Below, one piece after another: positions 41,552-49,884 of a stretch of DNA of 64,000 nucleotides. Each line of letters begins with the position of its first letter. Position 1 is the first letter of the stretch. The DNA is taken from NCBI RefSeq assembly GCF_031458095.1, contig NZ_JAVDXU010000002.1, forward strand, positions 124,001 through 188,000, read 5' to 3'. Made by a program: the position numbers and the translations under genes. The DNA comes from Pelomonas saccharophila_A (lineage in GTDB: Bacteria; Pseudomonadota; Gammaproteobacteria; Burkholderiales; Burkholderiaceae_C). The notes beneath the pieces were generated by a model. It saw only the letters and a program-made list of their open reading frames with translations. It had not been told where the DNA came from and did no database searches.

Positions 41552-42567
41552 CCCGCCCCGCCCATCATCGCGACGGGCATTTCCAGAACAACCACGGCGA
41601 CTTCGAGCCCCGGTCTCTGGCCGAGGTCATCCGCTGGAAGTGGAATGCCGCGCGGCAGGGCCTGCCCAAGCGGCCCACGGCGCCCATCCCGACCCAGCCG
41701 GCCGACCTCGCTTTCATCCGTGCCAACGTGGGCGCGGGCCAGCGACCCGCCGTGACCTGGATAGGCCACGCCACCGTGTTGGCGCAGCTCGGCGGGCTCA
41801 GCCTGCTGACCGACCCGATCTTTTCCGAGCGCGCCTCACCGCTGTCCTTCGCCGGCCCGAAGCGCGAGCAGCCGCCCGGCGTCGCACTCGCCGAGCTGCC
41901 GCACATCGACGCCGTCCTGGTCTCGCACAACCATTACGACCATCTCGACCTGGCCTCCTGCCGCGCCCTGGCCCGCCAGCCGGCCGGCAGCCCCTTGTTC
42001 GTCGTGCCGTTGGGCTTGCAGGCCTGGTTCCGGGCGCGCGGCATCGAGCGCGTCGTCGAGCTGGACTGGTGGCAGGCGGAACAGCTCGACGGGCTCGACA
42101 TCGTCCTCGTACCGGCCCAGCACTGGTCGGCCCGCGGTCTGAACGACCGCATGAAGACGTTGTGGGGCGGCTTTGCCGCGTTCGCCCCCGACTGCCAGCT
42201 CTTCTTCGCCGGTGACACCGGCTACTCACGCGACTTCACGGACATCCGCGAGCGCTTTGCCGAGCGCCAGCACAGCTCGCAAGGAGGTGGCTTCGACATC
42301 GCGCTGATCCCCATCGGCGCCTACGAGCCGCGCTGGTTCATGCAGAACCAGCATGTGAACGTCGAGGAGGCGCTGAAGATCCATGCCGACCTGGGCGCCA
42401 AGCGGTCGCTCGGCGTGCACTGGGGCACCTTCGAGCTGACCGACGAAGCCCTGGACGAACCGCCGCGCCAGCTCGAACGCCAGCGCGCCGCCCTCGGCCT
42501 GGCGGAGGGCGACTTCTTCACGCTGGCCATTGGCGCGACACGCCGCATTCCGCCACGTGGGGTCTGA
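41548..42567 (+). CDS. MBL-fold hydrolase, NAPE-PLD-like
   Basis: A 339-residue metallo-beta-lactamase-fold hydrolase. The zinc motif SHNHYDHLD (about 126-134) is complete, with later ligands in FAGDTGYS and GVHWGTFEL. The N-terminal segment (GHFQNNHG...) and the WIGHATVLAQLGG strand match the NAPE-hydrolysing phospholipase D-like branch, which also includes many bacterial enzymes of unknown substrate. The GTG start at 41548 overlaps the haemoglobin stop, so the two are coupled. No signal peptide is visible, so it is probably cytoplasmic. Confidence 0.85.
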   Translation: MTRPAHHRDGHFQNNHGDFEPRSLAEVIRWKWNAARQGLPKRPTAPIPTQPADLAFIRANVGAGQRPAVTWIGHATVLAQLGGLSLLTDPIFSERASPLSFAGPKREQPPGVALAELPHIDAVLVSHNHYDHLDLASCRALARQPAGSPLFVVPLGLQAWFRARGIERVVELDWWQAEQLDGLDIVLVPAQHWSARGLNDRMKTLWGGFAAFAPDCQLFFAGDTGYSRDFTDIRERFAERQHSSQGGGFDIALIPIGAYEPRWFMQNQHVNVEEALKIHADLGAKRSLGVHWGTFELTDEALDEPPRQLERQRAALGLAEGDFFTLAIGATRRIPPRGV

Positions 42568-42629
42568 CAGCCGGCGGGCTTGATTTCCGACAAGCTCGCG
42601 CAGCGCCCGCGGGCTAGGCTGTGCCCGCC

Positions 42630-43877
42630 ATGTTGTCGCTCGATCGCCTGCGCCGCCCGCTGAAGCAACTCGGACCCGGTCTCATCACCGGCGCGGCCGA
42701 CGACGACCCCAGCGGCATCGCCACCTACTCCCAGGCCGGCGCCCAGTTCGGCTACGGCATGTTGTGGAGCGTCGTCTTCACGCTGCCGCTGATGGCTGCC
42801 ATCCAGATCGTCAGCGCCCGCATCGGCTATGTGACCGGCCGCGGCCTGGCCGCCAACATGAAGCAGGCCTTCCCGCGGCCCTTGCTGCTCATGCTGGTCG
42901 GCCTGCTGCTGGCGGCCAACACCTTGAACATCGCCGCCGATATCGCTGCGATGTCGAGTGCCGTGCACCTGCTGGTGGGTGGGCCGACGCTGGCCTATGC
43001 CATCGCCTTCGGTGTGGCCAGTGTGCTGATGCAGGTCTTCCTCGCCTATGAGAGCTATGTGCGCTGGCTGAAATGGCTGACGCTGGCCCTGCTGGCCTAT
43101 GTCGGCGTCGTCCTCGTCATCGACCTCGACTGGAGCCAGGTGCTGCTGCGCACCGTCCACCCCCAGCTGCACTGGAACCGCGAGACGGTGCTGATGGTGG
43201 TGGCCCTGTTCGGCACGACCATCAGCCCTTACCTCTTTTTCTGGCAGGCCGGCCAGGAGGTGGAGGACGGCGCCGGCCGCCCCTGCGAGGCCAAGGACGT
43301 GCGCCGCCATCTGCGCCGCATCAAGCTGGACACCCATGTCGGCATGGGCTTCTCCAACCTGATCGCCTTCTGCATCATGCTGTCCACGGCCGCGACCCTG
43401 CATGCCCACGGCGTGCACGACATCCAGACGTCGGCCCAGGCCATCGAGGCGCTGAAGCCCGTGGCCGGCGAGCACGCCGCCCTGCTGTTCAGCCTCGGCA
43501 TCATCGGCACCGGCCTGCTGGCCGTGCCGGTGCTGGCCGGTTCGGCGGCCTATGCCGTGGCCGAGGTGGCGGGCTGGAAGGACAGCCTGAGCCTGCGGCT
43601 GGAACGCGGCGAGGGCCGCGGCTTCTATGCCGTCATCGCCGCCGCGACGCTGGGCGGGGTGGCCCTGTGCTTTGCGCCGCTGGATCCGGTACGAGCCCTG
43701 TTCTGGGCCGCCGTGTTCAATGGCATCAGCGCCGTGCCCATCATGGCCGCCATGATGGTGCTGGCCACGCGCAAGTCCATCATGGGCGAGCATGTCATCG
43801 GCCCCAAGCTGCGCCGCATGGGCTGGATCGCCACCGTCGTCATGGCCCTCATGGCGCTGGCGCTGCTGCCGTTCTGA
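42630..43877 (+). CDS. NRAMP-like divalent metal transporter
   Basis: A 415-residue membrane protein with about eleven helices, matching the NRAMP superfamily. In helix 1 the canonical DPGN metal motif is replaced by DDDPSGIATYSQAGAQFG; in helix 6 the MPH motif is absent (FGTTISPYLFFWQAGQE). This pattern marks a divergent NRAMP-related clade, so the ion may not be Mn or Fe. The ATG at 42630 is used; a GTG at 42621 is possible. The 3' end overlaps the convergent CDF gene by 29 bp. Confidence 0.82.
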   Translation: MLSLDRLRRPLKQLGPGLITGAADDDPSGIATYSQAGAQFGYGMLWSVVFTLPLMAAIQIVSARIGYVTGRGLAANMKQAFPRPLLLMLVGLLLAANTLNIAADIAAMSSAVHLLVGGPTLAYAIAFGVASVLMQVFLAYESYVRWLKWLTLALLAYVGVVLVIDLDWSQVLLRTVHPQLHWNRETVLMVVALFGTTISPYLFFWQAGQEVEDGAGRPCEAKDVRRHLRRIKLDTHVGMGFSNLIAFCIMLSTAATLHAHGVHDIQTSAQAIEALKPVAGEHAALLFSLGIIGTGLLAVPVLAGSAAYAVAEVAGWKDSLSLRLERGEGRGFYAVIAAATLGGVALCFAPLDPVRALFWAAVFNGISAVPIMAAMMVLATRKSIMGEHVIGPKLRRMGWIATVVMALMALALLPF

Positions 43878-44478
43878 GCTCATCGCTGGCATGGCGCATG
43901 ACGACACGGGCACTGGACAGGGCCAGCACGGCCATCACGGCGGCCACGGCGAGGTCGGGCCAGGCCGTGCCCGTCCAGGCCACCGCAGCGGCCGCGGCGA
44001 CGACGGCGATGTTGCCGAGGGCATCGTTGCGGCTGCACAGCCAGACGGCGCGCATATTGGCGTCACCCTCACGCCAGGCGTAGAGCATCAGCGCGACGAT
44101 GACGTTGGCGGCCAGCGCCGCCACGCCCACCGCGCCCATCGTGAAGGCCTGCGGCGGCTCGCCGTGGAAGCTGGCCCAGGCCGCCCTGGCCAGCACGGCC
44201 GCGCCGATCAGTCCCATGGCCGCGCCCTTGACCCAGGCCACCCGGGCCCGCAGCGTCAGGCTGGAGGCCAGTACGGCCAGGGAGATGGCGTAATTGGCCG
44301 CATCGGCAATGAAATCGGCCGAGTCGGCCCACAGCGCCAGCGACCCCGCCAGGGAGCCCGCCGTCAGCTCGACCACGGCCATGGCCGCGTTCAGCACCAG
44401 GGCCACCCACAGCACGCGGCGGTAGGCGGGCGAATTGCCGTGGTGAGAGTGGTCGTGATCGTGGCAGGCGTGGCTCAT
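43849..44478 (-). CDS. Short CDF-family cation efflux protein
   Basis: A 209-residue cation diffusion facilitator that exports divalent metals by proton exchange. The N-terminus is His/Asp-rich (HDHDHSHHG). Helix 2 has DSADFIADAAN and helix 5 SRNDALGN, which supply the metal site. The usual cytoplasmic C-terminal domain of about 90 residues is missing, as in a known short branch. Start at 44478 is set by a MerR-type promoter 29 nt upstream. It is divergent from the MerR regulator, which should control it. Confidence 0.86.
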   Translation of the reverse strand: MSHACHDHDHSHHGNSPAYRRVLWVALVLNAAMAVVELTAGSLAGSLALWADSADFIADAANYAISLAVLASSLTLRARVAWVKGAAMGLIGAAVLARAAWASFHGEPPQAFTMGAVGVAALAANVIVALMLYAWREGDANMRAVWLCSRNDALGNIAVVAAAAAVAWTGTAWPDLAVAAVMAVLALSSARVVMRHASDELRTAAAPAP

Positions 44479-44506
44479 GCAAAGACCTTGGGTAGCGCAG
44501 GACGAC

Positions 44507-44537
44507 ATTGCAAACCCTGGAGCCACTCCAGAGTCAA
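44507..44537 (-). promoter_or_regulatory. MerR-type promoter with 19-bp spacer and operator dyad
   Basis: On the minus strand TTGACT (44537-44532), a 19-bp spacer and TGCAAT (44512-44507). The spacer holds the dyad ACCCTGGAG (44514-44522) / CTCCAGAGT (44526-44534), one mismatch. Over-long spacers with a central dyad are the hallmark of promoters untwisted by MerR regulators. It drives the CDF gene. Confidence 0.75.
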
Positions 44538-44552
44538 GCCGAGAATCAGACC

Positions 44553-44975
44553 ATGCGCATCGGGGAACTCAGCCGCCTGACCGCGACGCCGGTCGACACC
44601 ATCCGCCACTACGAGCGCAAGGGGTTGCTGCTGCCGCCGCCACGTACCGCGGCCGGCTACCGCCTCTACGGCCCGGCCGATGCCGAGCGCCTGCATTTCA
44701 TCCGCCGCTGCCGGTCCCTGGACATGAATCTGGCCGAGGTGCGCGCCCTGCTGGCCCTGCAGGGCGGCGGGCATGGCGGCGAGGCTCACGCATTGCTGGA
44801 CGAGCACATTGGCCATGTCGCCGCGCGCATCGCCGCCCTGCAGGAACTGGAGAAGGAATTGCTGGCCCTGCGCGCCCGCTGCAAGGGCGATGAGCCGGCC
44901 TGCGCCATCCTGGAAAGCCTGGCCGAGCCCGGCGCCGAGCTACCGGCCAAGAGCCACGTCGGCCACAGTCACTGA
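44553..44975 (+). CDS. MerR-family metal-responsive regulator (CadR/PbrR-like)
   Basis: A 140-residue MerR protein. The winged helix is standard (MRIGELSRLTATPVDTIRHY; AGYRLYGPADAERLHFI). Metal ligand candidates are C53 (RRCRSLDM), C110 and C117 in the C-terminal loop (ARCKGDEPAC), plus a His tail (HVGHSH), the layout of Cd/Pb-responsive CadR and PbrR proteins. It is divergent from the CDF gene and faces the operator at 44514-44534. Its 3' end overlaps the convergent oxygenase gene by 7 bp. Confidence 0.92.
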   Translation: MRIGELSRLTATPVDTIRHYERKGLLLPPPRTAAGYRLYGPADAERLHFIRRCRSLDMNLAEVRALLALQGGGHGGEAHALLDEHIGHVAARIAALQELEKELLALRARCKGDEPACAILESLAEPGAELPAKSHVGHSH

Positions 44976-45550
44976 GGCCGGCGCAGCAGGTAGTTGAAGC
45001 TGAAGGAGATGCGATCCGAGTCGGTCAGGTTGGCGCCGACGCGGTGGAAGACCTCGGAGCGGAACAGCACCAGGCGGCCGACCGCGGGGGCGATGACCTC
45101 GGGATCGAAGAGCTTGGTCTGCATGTCCACCGGCATGATGGACAGGTCGCCGTCCTGGCCGTTGGTACGGAAGTAGAAGGCCCCGCTGACGGGCAGACCG
45201 ACGGCCTCGCGCTCGTGGTTGTGGCGCTCCTGATAGCCGTGGCGCGCCGTCACATTGATCCAGCTTTGCGAGTAGTCATCGACAAAGGCCATGTCACCGG
45301 ACTCTCGCGTGCGCGCGACGAACTCGAGGATGCTGGTCTCGACGAACTCGCGCAGCCGGTGCAGGCCGGCGGCGACGAAGAGGTGCTTCTCGGCCTCGAA
45401 GGAGGACCAGACCTGGTCGCCCCAGGCCGGCCTGAGCAGCGACTTGATGCGCCCTTCCTGGGCGAGCACCTCGGCCTGGATGCCGGCAAAGGTCGCCGCA
45501 TCGGCCTGGCTGACGGCAACCAGGGTCGGGAACAGGACCTTGATGTCCAT
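44969..45550 (-). CDS. Putative 2-oxoglutarate/Fe(II) oxygenase (TIGR02466 type)
   Basis: A 193-residue protein of the TIGR02466 family of putative 2OG-Fe(II) oxygenases. The start MDIKVLFPTLVAV is family-typical. Iron ligands are probably in ERHNHE and in the later VFHRVGAN, with the 2-oxoglutarate arginine in DRISFSFNY. Substrate unknown. It starts 15 bp after the pyruvate kinase stop on the same strand, so the two may be cotranscribed. Confidence 0.84.
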   Translation of the reverse strand: MDIKVLFPTLVAVSQADAATFAGIQAEVLAQEGRIKSLLRPAWGDQVWSSFEAEKHLFVAAGLHRLREFVETSILEFVARTRESGDMAFVDDYSQSWINVTARHGYQERHNHEREAVGLPVSGAFYFRTNGQDGDLSIMPVDMQTKLFDPEVIAPAVGRLVLFRSEVFHRVGANLTDSDRISFSFNYLLRRPQ

Positions 45551-45565
45551 CGGCCGCTGGGTTGC

Positions 45566-46996
45566 TCAACCGACCCGGCAGACCTTCAGCATATTGGTGC
45601 CGCCGGGATAGCCCATGGGTTCGCCGCAGGTGATGGCATAGGTGTCGCCGGGCATCAGCACGCCGCGCTCGACCAGGATCTTCTCGGCCGCGGCCAGGGC
45701 CACGTCACGATCTTCGAACTTGGGCATCAGCAGCGGCAGCACATTGCGATAGAGGGCCATCTTGCGTTGGCTGATGGGCTGCGTCGTCAGGCCGAAGATG
45801 GGCACCTGGATGCGATGGCGGCTCATCCACAGCGCCGTGGAGCCGGACTCGGTCAGGGCCAGGATGGCCTTGCAGCCGAGGTGGTAGGCGGTGAACAGCG
45901 CGCCCATGGCGATGGACTGGTCGATGCGGCCGAACTGGCGGCCGGCGAAATCGGTGTCCAGGCTGACGAATTCGGCGCGCTCGGCCTCCAGCGCGATATT
46001 GGCCATCTGCTCGACGGTCTCGACGGGGTATTTGCCGGCGGCCGTCTCGGCGGACAGCATGACGGCGTCGGTGCCGTCCAGCACCGCGTTGGCCACGTCG
46101 CTGACCTCGGCGCGCGTCGGCACCGGGTTGACGATCATGGACTCCATCATCTGCGTGGCCGTGATGGACACCTTGTCCAGTTCGCTGGCCATCTTGATCA
46201 TGCGCTTTTGCAGCGCCGGCACGGCGGCGTTGCCGACTTCCACGGCGAGGTCGCCGCGCGCCACCATGATGCCGTCGCTGGCCTTCAGGATGGCCTCGAG
46301 GTGGGGGATGGCCTCGTAGCGCTCGATCTTGGCGATCATGGCGGGCTTGTGGCGATAGGGCTCGCCGGCCACATTGGCCAGCTGGCGGGCCATCTCCATG
46401 TCGGTGGCGTTCTTGGGAAAGCTGACGGCCAGGTATTCGCACTGGAAGGACATCGCGGTCTTGATGTCCTCCATGTCCTTGCCGGTCAGCGCCGGCGCCG
46501 TCAGGCCGCCGCCCTGCTTGTTGATGCCCTTGTTGTTGGACAGCTCGCCGCCGAGCTTGACGATGGTGTGCACCTGGGCACCGCGCACCGCCTCGACGGT
46601 CAGCACCAGCAGGCCGTCGTTGAGCAGCAGGGTGTCGCCGGGCTTCACGTCGCGCGGCAGCTCCTTGTAGTCCAGGCTGGCGATGTCCTGGTTGCCGAGC
46701 TCGGTGCGGTCGGCGTCCAGGATGAAGGGGGCGCCGGGGATGAGCTCGATCTTGCCGCCCTCGAACTTGCCGACGCGGATCTTGGGACCCTGCAGGTCGG
46801 CCATGATGGCCACCGACTTGCCCACCCGCGTCGCGGCTTCGCGGACCATATTGGCCCGATCGATGTGGTCCTGGGCCTTGCCGTGGGAGAAGTTCAGCCG
46901 CACGACGTCGACGCCGGCGCGGATCATCTTCTCCAGCACCTCCGGCGTGTTGGAAGCAGGGCCGAGGGTGGCGACGATCTTGGTGGCGCGGGTCAT
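45566..46996 (-). CDS. pyk: Pyruvate kinase
   Basis: A 476-residue glycolytic enzyme making pyruvate and ATP from phosphoenolpyruvate and ADP. Visible are TKIVATLGPAS at the N-terminus, the metal and substrate site MIAKIERYEAI, MVARGDLAVEVG and ITATQMMESM, and a C-terminal allosteric domain (about 350-476). The ATG at 46996 is chosen over a TTG at 47008 because the conserved N-terminus starts at residue 4. It is followed closely by the 2OG-oxygenase-like gene. Confidence 0.97.
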   Translation of the reverse strand: MTRATKIVATLGPASNTPEVLEKMIRAGVDVVRLNFSHGKAQDHIDRANMVREAATRVGKSVAIMADLQGPKIRVGKFEGGKIELIPGAPFILDADRTELGNQDIASLDYKELPRDVKPGDTLLLNDGLLVLTVEAVRGAQVHTIVKLGGELSNNKGINKQGGGLTAPALTGKDMEDIKTAMSFQCEYLAVSFPKNATDMEMARQLANVAGEPYRHKPAMIAKIERYEAIPHLEAILKASDGIMVARGDLAVEVGNAAVPALQKRMIKMASELDKVSITATQMMESMIVNPVPTRAEVSDVANAVLDGTDAVMLSAETAAGKYPVETVEQMANIALEAERAEFVSLDTDFAGRQFGRIDQSIAMGALFTAYHLGCKAILALTESGSTALWMSRHRIQVPIFGLTTQPISQRKMALYRNVLPLLMPKFEDRDVALAAAEKILVERGVLMPGDTYAITCGEPMGYPGGTNMLKVCRVG

Positions 46997-47065
46997 GGCT
47001 TGTCTCAACTCATCTGGTGGCGCGGGATTATGGTCCGCGTGGCCCTGCCAGAGTTTCGTCCCGTT

Positions 47066-47539
47066 TCAAGCCAGCGTCTTCTCGAAGAAGGCGCTCAGCG
47101 GGTCGGGCGCATAGCCGCCGAAGGGCGGGCACTCGGCATAGCCCAGGCGCCGGTACAGGGCCAGGGCCTCGGGCTGGTGGATGCCGGTTTCCAGCCTCGC
47201 GATGCGCAGACCGCGCTCGAGCAGGGCCGCTTCTAACTGCGTCATCAGCTGCCGGGCGACACCGCGGCCGCGCTCGCTGTCCAGCACGAAAAGACGCTTG
47301 ATCTCCCCATAGCCATCGGCCTCGAAAAGCTTGACGCCACCGCAGCCGACGAGCTGCCCGTCGCGCCACAGCCCAAAGAAGCTGCCGCCTGGCGGACGCA
47401 GGCCCTCGGCCGGCTCGAAATGGTTGCTCTCGCTCGGGTACAGGGCACTCATATAGGCCTCGGACAGGGCGATCAGGCGCTGCGCATCGGGGTGGCCGGG
47501 GTCGAGCGGGGCGAGGCGGACGGACGGGTCTGGGTTCAT
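47066..47539 (-). CDS. GNAT-family N-acetyltransferase
   Basis: A 157-residue GNAT-fold protein. The core motif is KRLFVLDSERGRGVARQLM, with the acetyl-CoA loop RGRGVA near residue 92, then LETGIHQPEALALYRRLGY. Substrate unknown. It starts 15 bp after the stop of the XRE-cupin regulator gene on the same strand, so it may be controlled with it. The pyruvate kinase gene follows after 69 bp. Confidence 0.87.
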   Translation of the reverse strand: MNPDPSVRLAPLDPGHPDAQRLIALSEAYMSALYPSESNHFEPAEGLRPPGGSFFGLWRDGQLVGCGGVKLFEADGYGEIKRLFVLDSERGRGVARQLMTQLEAALLERGLRIARLETGIHQPEALALYRRLGYAECPPFGGYAPDPLSAFFEKTLA

Positions 47540-47554
47540 GTGGTTCGATACCAG

Positions 47555-48148
47555 TTACAGGGCAGGCACCGTCATCGCGAGCAGATAGCGCGCGGCTTCA
47601 GCGCCGGGATTGGCAAAAACGCTGGGACCGAGGACGCGAAAGCTGATCGAGTCGCCGGCTGTCAGCTCGAAGCTCTGGCCCTGCAGCGTCAGCCGGATGC
47701 AGCCTTCGAGCAGGCAGAGGTGGTGCTCCAGCCGCGCCACCGTCGGCTCCTCGTAGGCCAACTCCGCGCCCGGGGCCAGCCTGGCCTCGATGACCTCGGT
47801 CGCGAAACCGGCCAGCGGCGGGCAGCGCATCAGCCGCTCGAAGCCGCTTTGCACGTCATGCCAGCGCGGCTGGTCAGCGGCGCGCAGCAGGCGCACCGGC
47901 AGCGCCTCGGCCTCGGCCAGCAGCCGGCTCAGCGGCAGGCCATGGGCGCGGGCCAGGCGCGACAGCAGCGTCGCCGTCGGGCTGGTCTCGGCGCGCTCAA
48001 GCCGGCTCAGCGTCGCGCGGCTGACGCCGCTTTTCGCCGCCAGCTCGTCCAGCGACCAGCCGGCCGCCGTGCGCAGCGTGGCCAGGCGCTCAGCCAGTTG
48101 GCGCTCGAACTGGCCTTCTTCGTTCAATTCAGAGAATTCTTCTCTCAT
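47555..48148 (-). CDS. XRE-family regulator with cupin sensor domain
   Basis: A 197-residue regulator. The N-terminal helix-turn-helix is LDELAAKSGVSRATLSRLER (about 32-51). The C-terminal half is a cupin barrel (CLLEGCIRLTLQGQSFELTAGDSISF). It is divergent from an EamA-type exporter with only 8 bp between start codons, or 20 if the exporter begins at 48169. A perfect 12-bp palindrome covers its own start codon. I infer that it represses itself and controls the exporter. Confidence 0.9.
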   Translation of the reverse strand: MREEFSELNEEGQFERQLAERLATLRTAAGWSLDELAAKSGVSRATLSRLERAETSPTATLLSRLARAHGLPLSRLLAEAEALPVRLLRAADQPRWHDVQSGFERLMRCPPLAGFATEVIEARLAPGAELAYEEPTVARLEHHLCLLEGCIRLTLQGQSFELTAGDSISFRVLGPSVFANPGAEAARYLLAMTVPAL

Positions 48149-48154
48149 ATGAGA
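48143..48154. promoter_or_regulatory. 12-bp palindrome between divergent regulator and exporter genes
   Basis: TCTCATATGAGA covers the start codon of the XRE-cupin gene and nearly the whole divergent gap. Any regulator bound here would block both promoters or starts. Confidence 0.45.
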
Positions 48155-48156
48155 AT

Positions 48157-49101
48157 ATGCTAGCCGATATGCAGGACCGCCAGACCGCTCCCCTCCTTGC
48201 CGCCCTGGCGGTCGTCTTGACCTGGGGGCTGAACTTTCCGCTGTCCAAGGCTTTGTTCACCCAGGTCGGACCGACGGGCTTCCTGGGCCTGCGCTATCTG
48301 CTGATGCCCTTCTGCGCCATCGCCCTGCTGTGCTGGCGCTTCGGCACGCGCTGGCCGCGCCTGGACCGCAGCGAGGTCTGGCCGCTGGTGCGGCTGACGC
48401 TGATCGGCCAGGGCCTGCATCTGCTGCTGTCGGCCTATGGCATGCAGGGCTCCACCGCCTTCAGCGCCAGCGTGCTGCTGGCCTGCGGCCCGGTGTTCAC
48501 GCTGCTGATCCTGCGCTTCAGCGGCATCGAGAAGCTGTCGCACGGCCAGGTGGCCGGCGTCGCGATGGCCGCGACCGGCGCCTTGCTGTTCATGTCTGAC
48601 AAGCTGCTGGCGGCGGACTGGCAGGCGGGCCTGGGTGACCTGACGCTGCTGGTCGCCGCGGCCCTGTTCAGCTACTACACCGTGGCCAGCAAGCCGCTGA
48701 TCCAGCACCACGGCGGCGTGACGGTGCTCGCCTATGGCAGCCTGGTCTGCACCCTGCCCATGCTGCTGTGGTGCTCGCCGGCCCTGCTGTCGCTGGACTG
48801 GCCGGCGCAGCCCGCGTGGGTGTGGCCCGGTCTGGCCTGGCAGGTCATCGGCGGCGGCTTCATCGGCTGGCTGGCCTGGGGCTGGGCCAACGAGAAGCGC
48901 GGCGTGGCCCGCACCGCGCCGCTGATCTATCTGATGCCGCTCGTTGCGGGCATCACGGCCTGGGCCTGGGGCGGCGAGACCTTTTCCCTGCACAAGATCC
49001 TGGCGGCGGCTCTCATCCTGGCCGGCGTGGCGCTGGCGCAGTTCGGCGCCGCCGGCTTCCGGCCGGGACGCCAACCGCTGGACAGCAACGCGCCCGGCTA
49101 G
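48157..49101 (+). CDS. EamA-family (DMT superfamily) transporter
   Basis: A 314-residue membrane protein with ten hydrophobic segments in two EamA repeats (first ending near residue 145, second from about 160). It opens LLAALAVVLTWGLNFPLSKALF, split here by family-typical WGLNF, and has the repeat-2 end IYLMPLVAGITAWAWGGE. Such proteins export metabolites, often amino acids. Start at 48157, or 48169. It is controlled in all likelihood by the divergent XRE-cupin protein. The substrate is unknown. Confidence 0.9.
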   Translation: MLADMQDRQTAPLLAALAVVLTWGLNFPLSKALFTQVGPTGFLGLRYLLMPFCAIALLCWRFGTRWPRLDRSEVWPLVRLTLIGQGLHLLLSAYGMQGSTAFSASVLLACGPVFTLLILRFSGIEKLSHGQVAGVAMAATGALLFMSDKLLAADWQAGLGDLTLLVAAALFSYYTVASKPLIQHHGGVTVLAYGSLVCTLPMLLWCSPALLSLDWPAQPAWVWPGLAWQVIGGGFIGWLAWGWANEKRGVARTAPLIYLMPLVAGITAWAWGGETFSLHKILAAALILAGVALAQFGAAGFRPGRQPLDSNAPG

Positions 49102-49106
49102 AAACC

Positions 49107-49847
49107 CTAACGAGACGCTGCCATCACGTCGTCTATGGCTCGCATCTGCCGGTCCGGCAGGGCCTTGTTGCAGAAGAAGAAGCGCCCTTCCCCGGGCGGC
49201 GCATCGGGCAGGCGGCGCAGTTCCAGCGCGGCGCCTGCCTCGCCCAATTGCTTGATCAGAGCTTCGCCTTCCTCCTCGGTGAAGAGGGCCGCGTCGGCTA
49301 TGCCCATCAACACCAGGCGCGCACGCGCCATGCTGTGGTCCGACGAGCGGACGATCCTGGCACTGCTCTCAGCCAGGGCCTTGTCGGTTTCGGCCCCGTA
49401 GGAGTAGCCCAGGCGCAGCGCCAGCGTGATGGTGGGCGACTGGACGGCGGTAGCGAAGCGATGGATGTCCTTGAGCCGGCCGTCCCTGCGGATCATCAGG
49501 CTCTGGGGCGGGCTGCTGTAGACCGGCAGCCGCGAGTACTTGCCGACCTTCTCGCGCTCCGCGGTGCGGTACAGGCCCAGCGCGCAGGCGGGCTCGACGT
49601 TGCGCGTGATCATGGCCATCTGACGGGCCACGGGCGCCTCGCGCAGTTCCACCGTGATGCCGGCGCGCTGCAGCACGGCCATGGCCGGCGCGCCCTGCAC
49701 GCCGGTCAACTGGTTGTCCTGGCGGCTCATCAACGGCGGCCTCTCCTCGTAGTACAGCACCAGGTCGGCGGCGGCCGCCCGGGTGGCCGCGCAGGCGGTC
49801 AGCAGGGCCATCAGCAGGCGAACGGAAGGGCGGGCGCTCGGGTTCAC
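49107..49847 (-). CDS. Periplasmic solute-binding-like protein
   Basis: A 246-residue exported protein starting at GTG 49847 (signal peptide LLMALLTACAATRAAAAD). It has the two-lobe solute-binding pattern (LVLYYEERPPLMSR; GLYRTAEREKVGKYSRLPV; a late ALPDRQMRAIDDVM). It is related in fold to the tandem pair at 39412-40927 but not close in sequence. No transport genes adjoin it. It is convergent with the EamA gene, with stops 5 bp apart, and follows malic enzyme by 37 bp. Confidence 0.78.
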   Translation of the reverse strand: MNPSARPSVRLLMALLTACAATRAAAADLVLYYEERPPLMSRQDNQLTGVQGAPAMAVLQRAGITVELREAPVARQMAMITRNVEPACALGLYRTAEREKVGKYSRLPVYSSPPQSLMIRRDGRLKDIHRFATAVQSPTITLALRLGYSYGAETDKALAESSARIVRSSDHSMARARLVLMGIADAALFTEEEGEALIKQLGEAGAALELRRLPDAPPGEGRFFFCNKALPDRQMRAIDDVMAASR

Positions 49848-49884
49848 GCAATCACGGTATCACCGAGGCGCGGGCACCCGCAAT

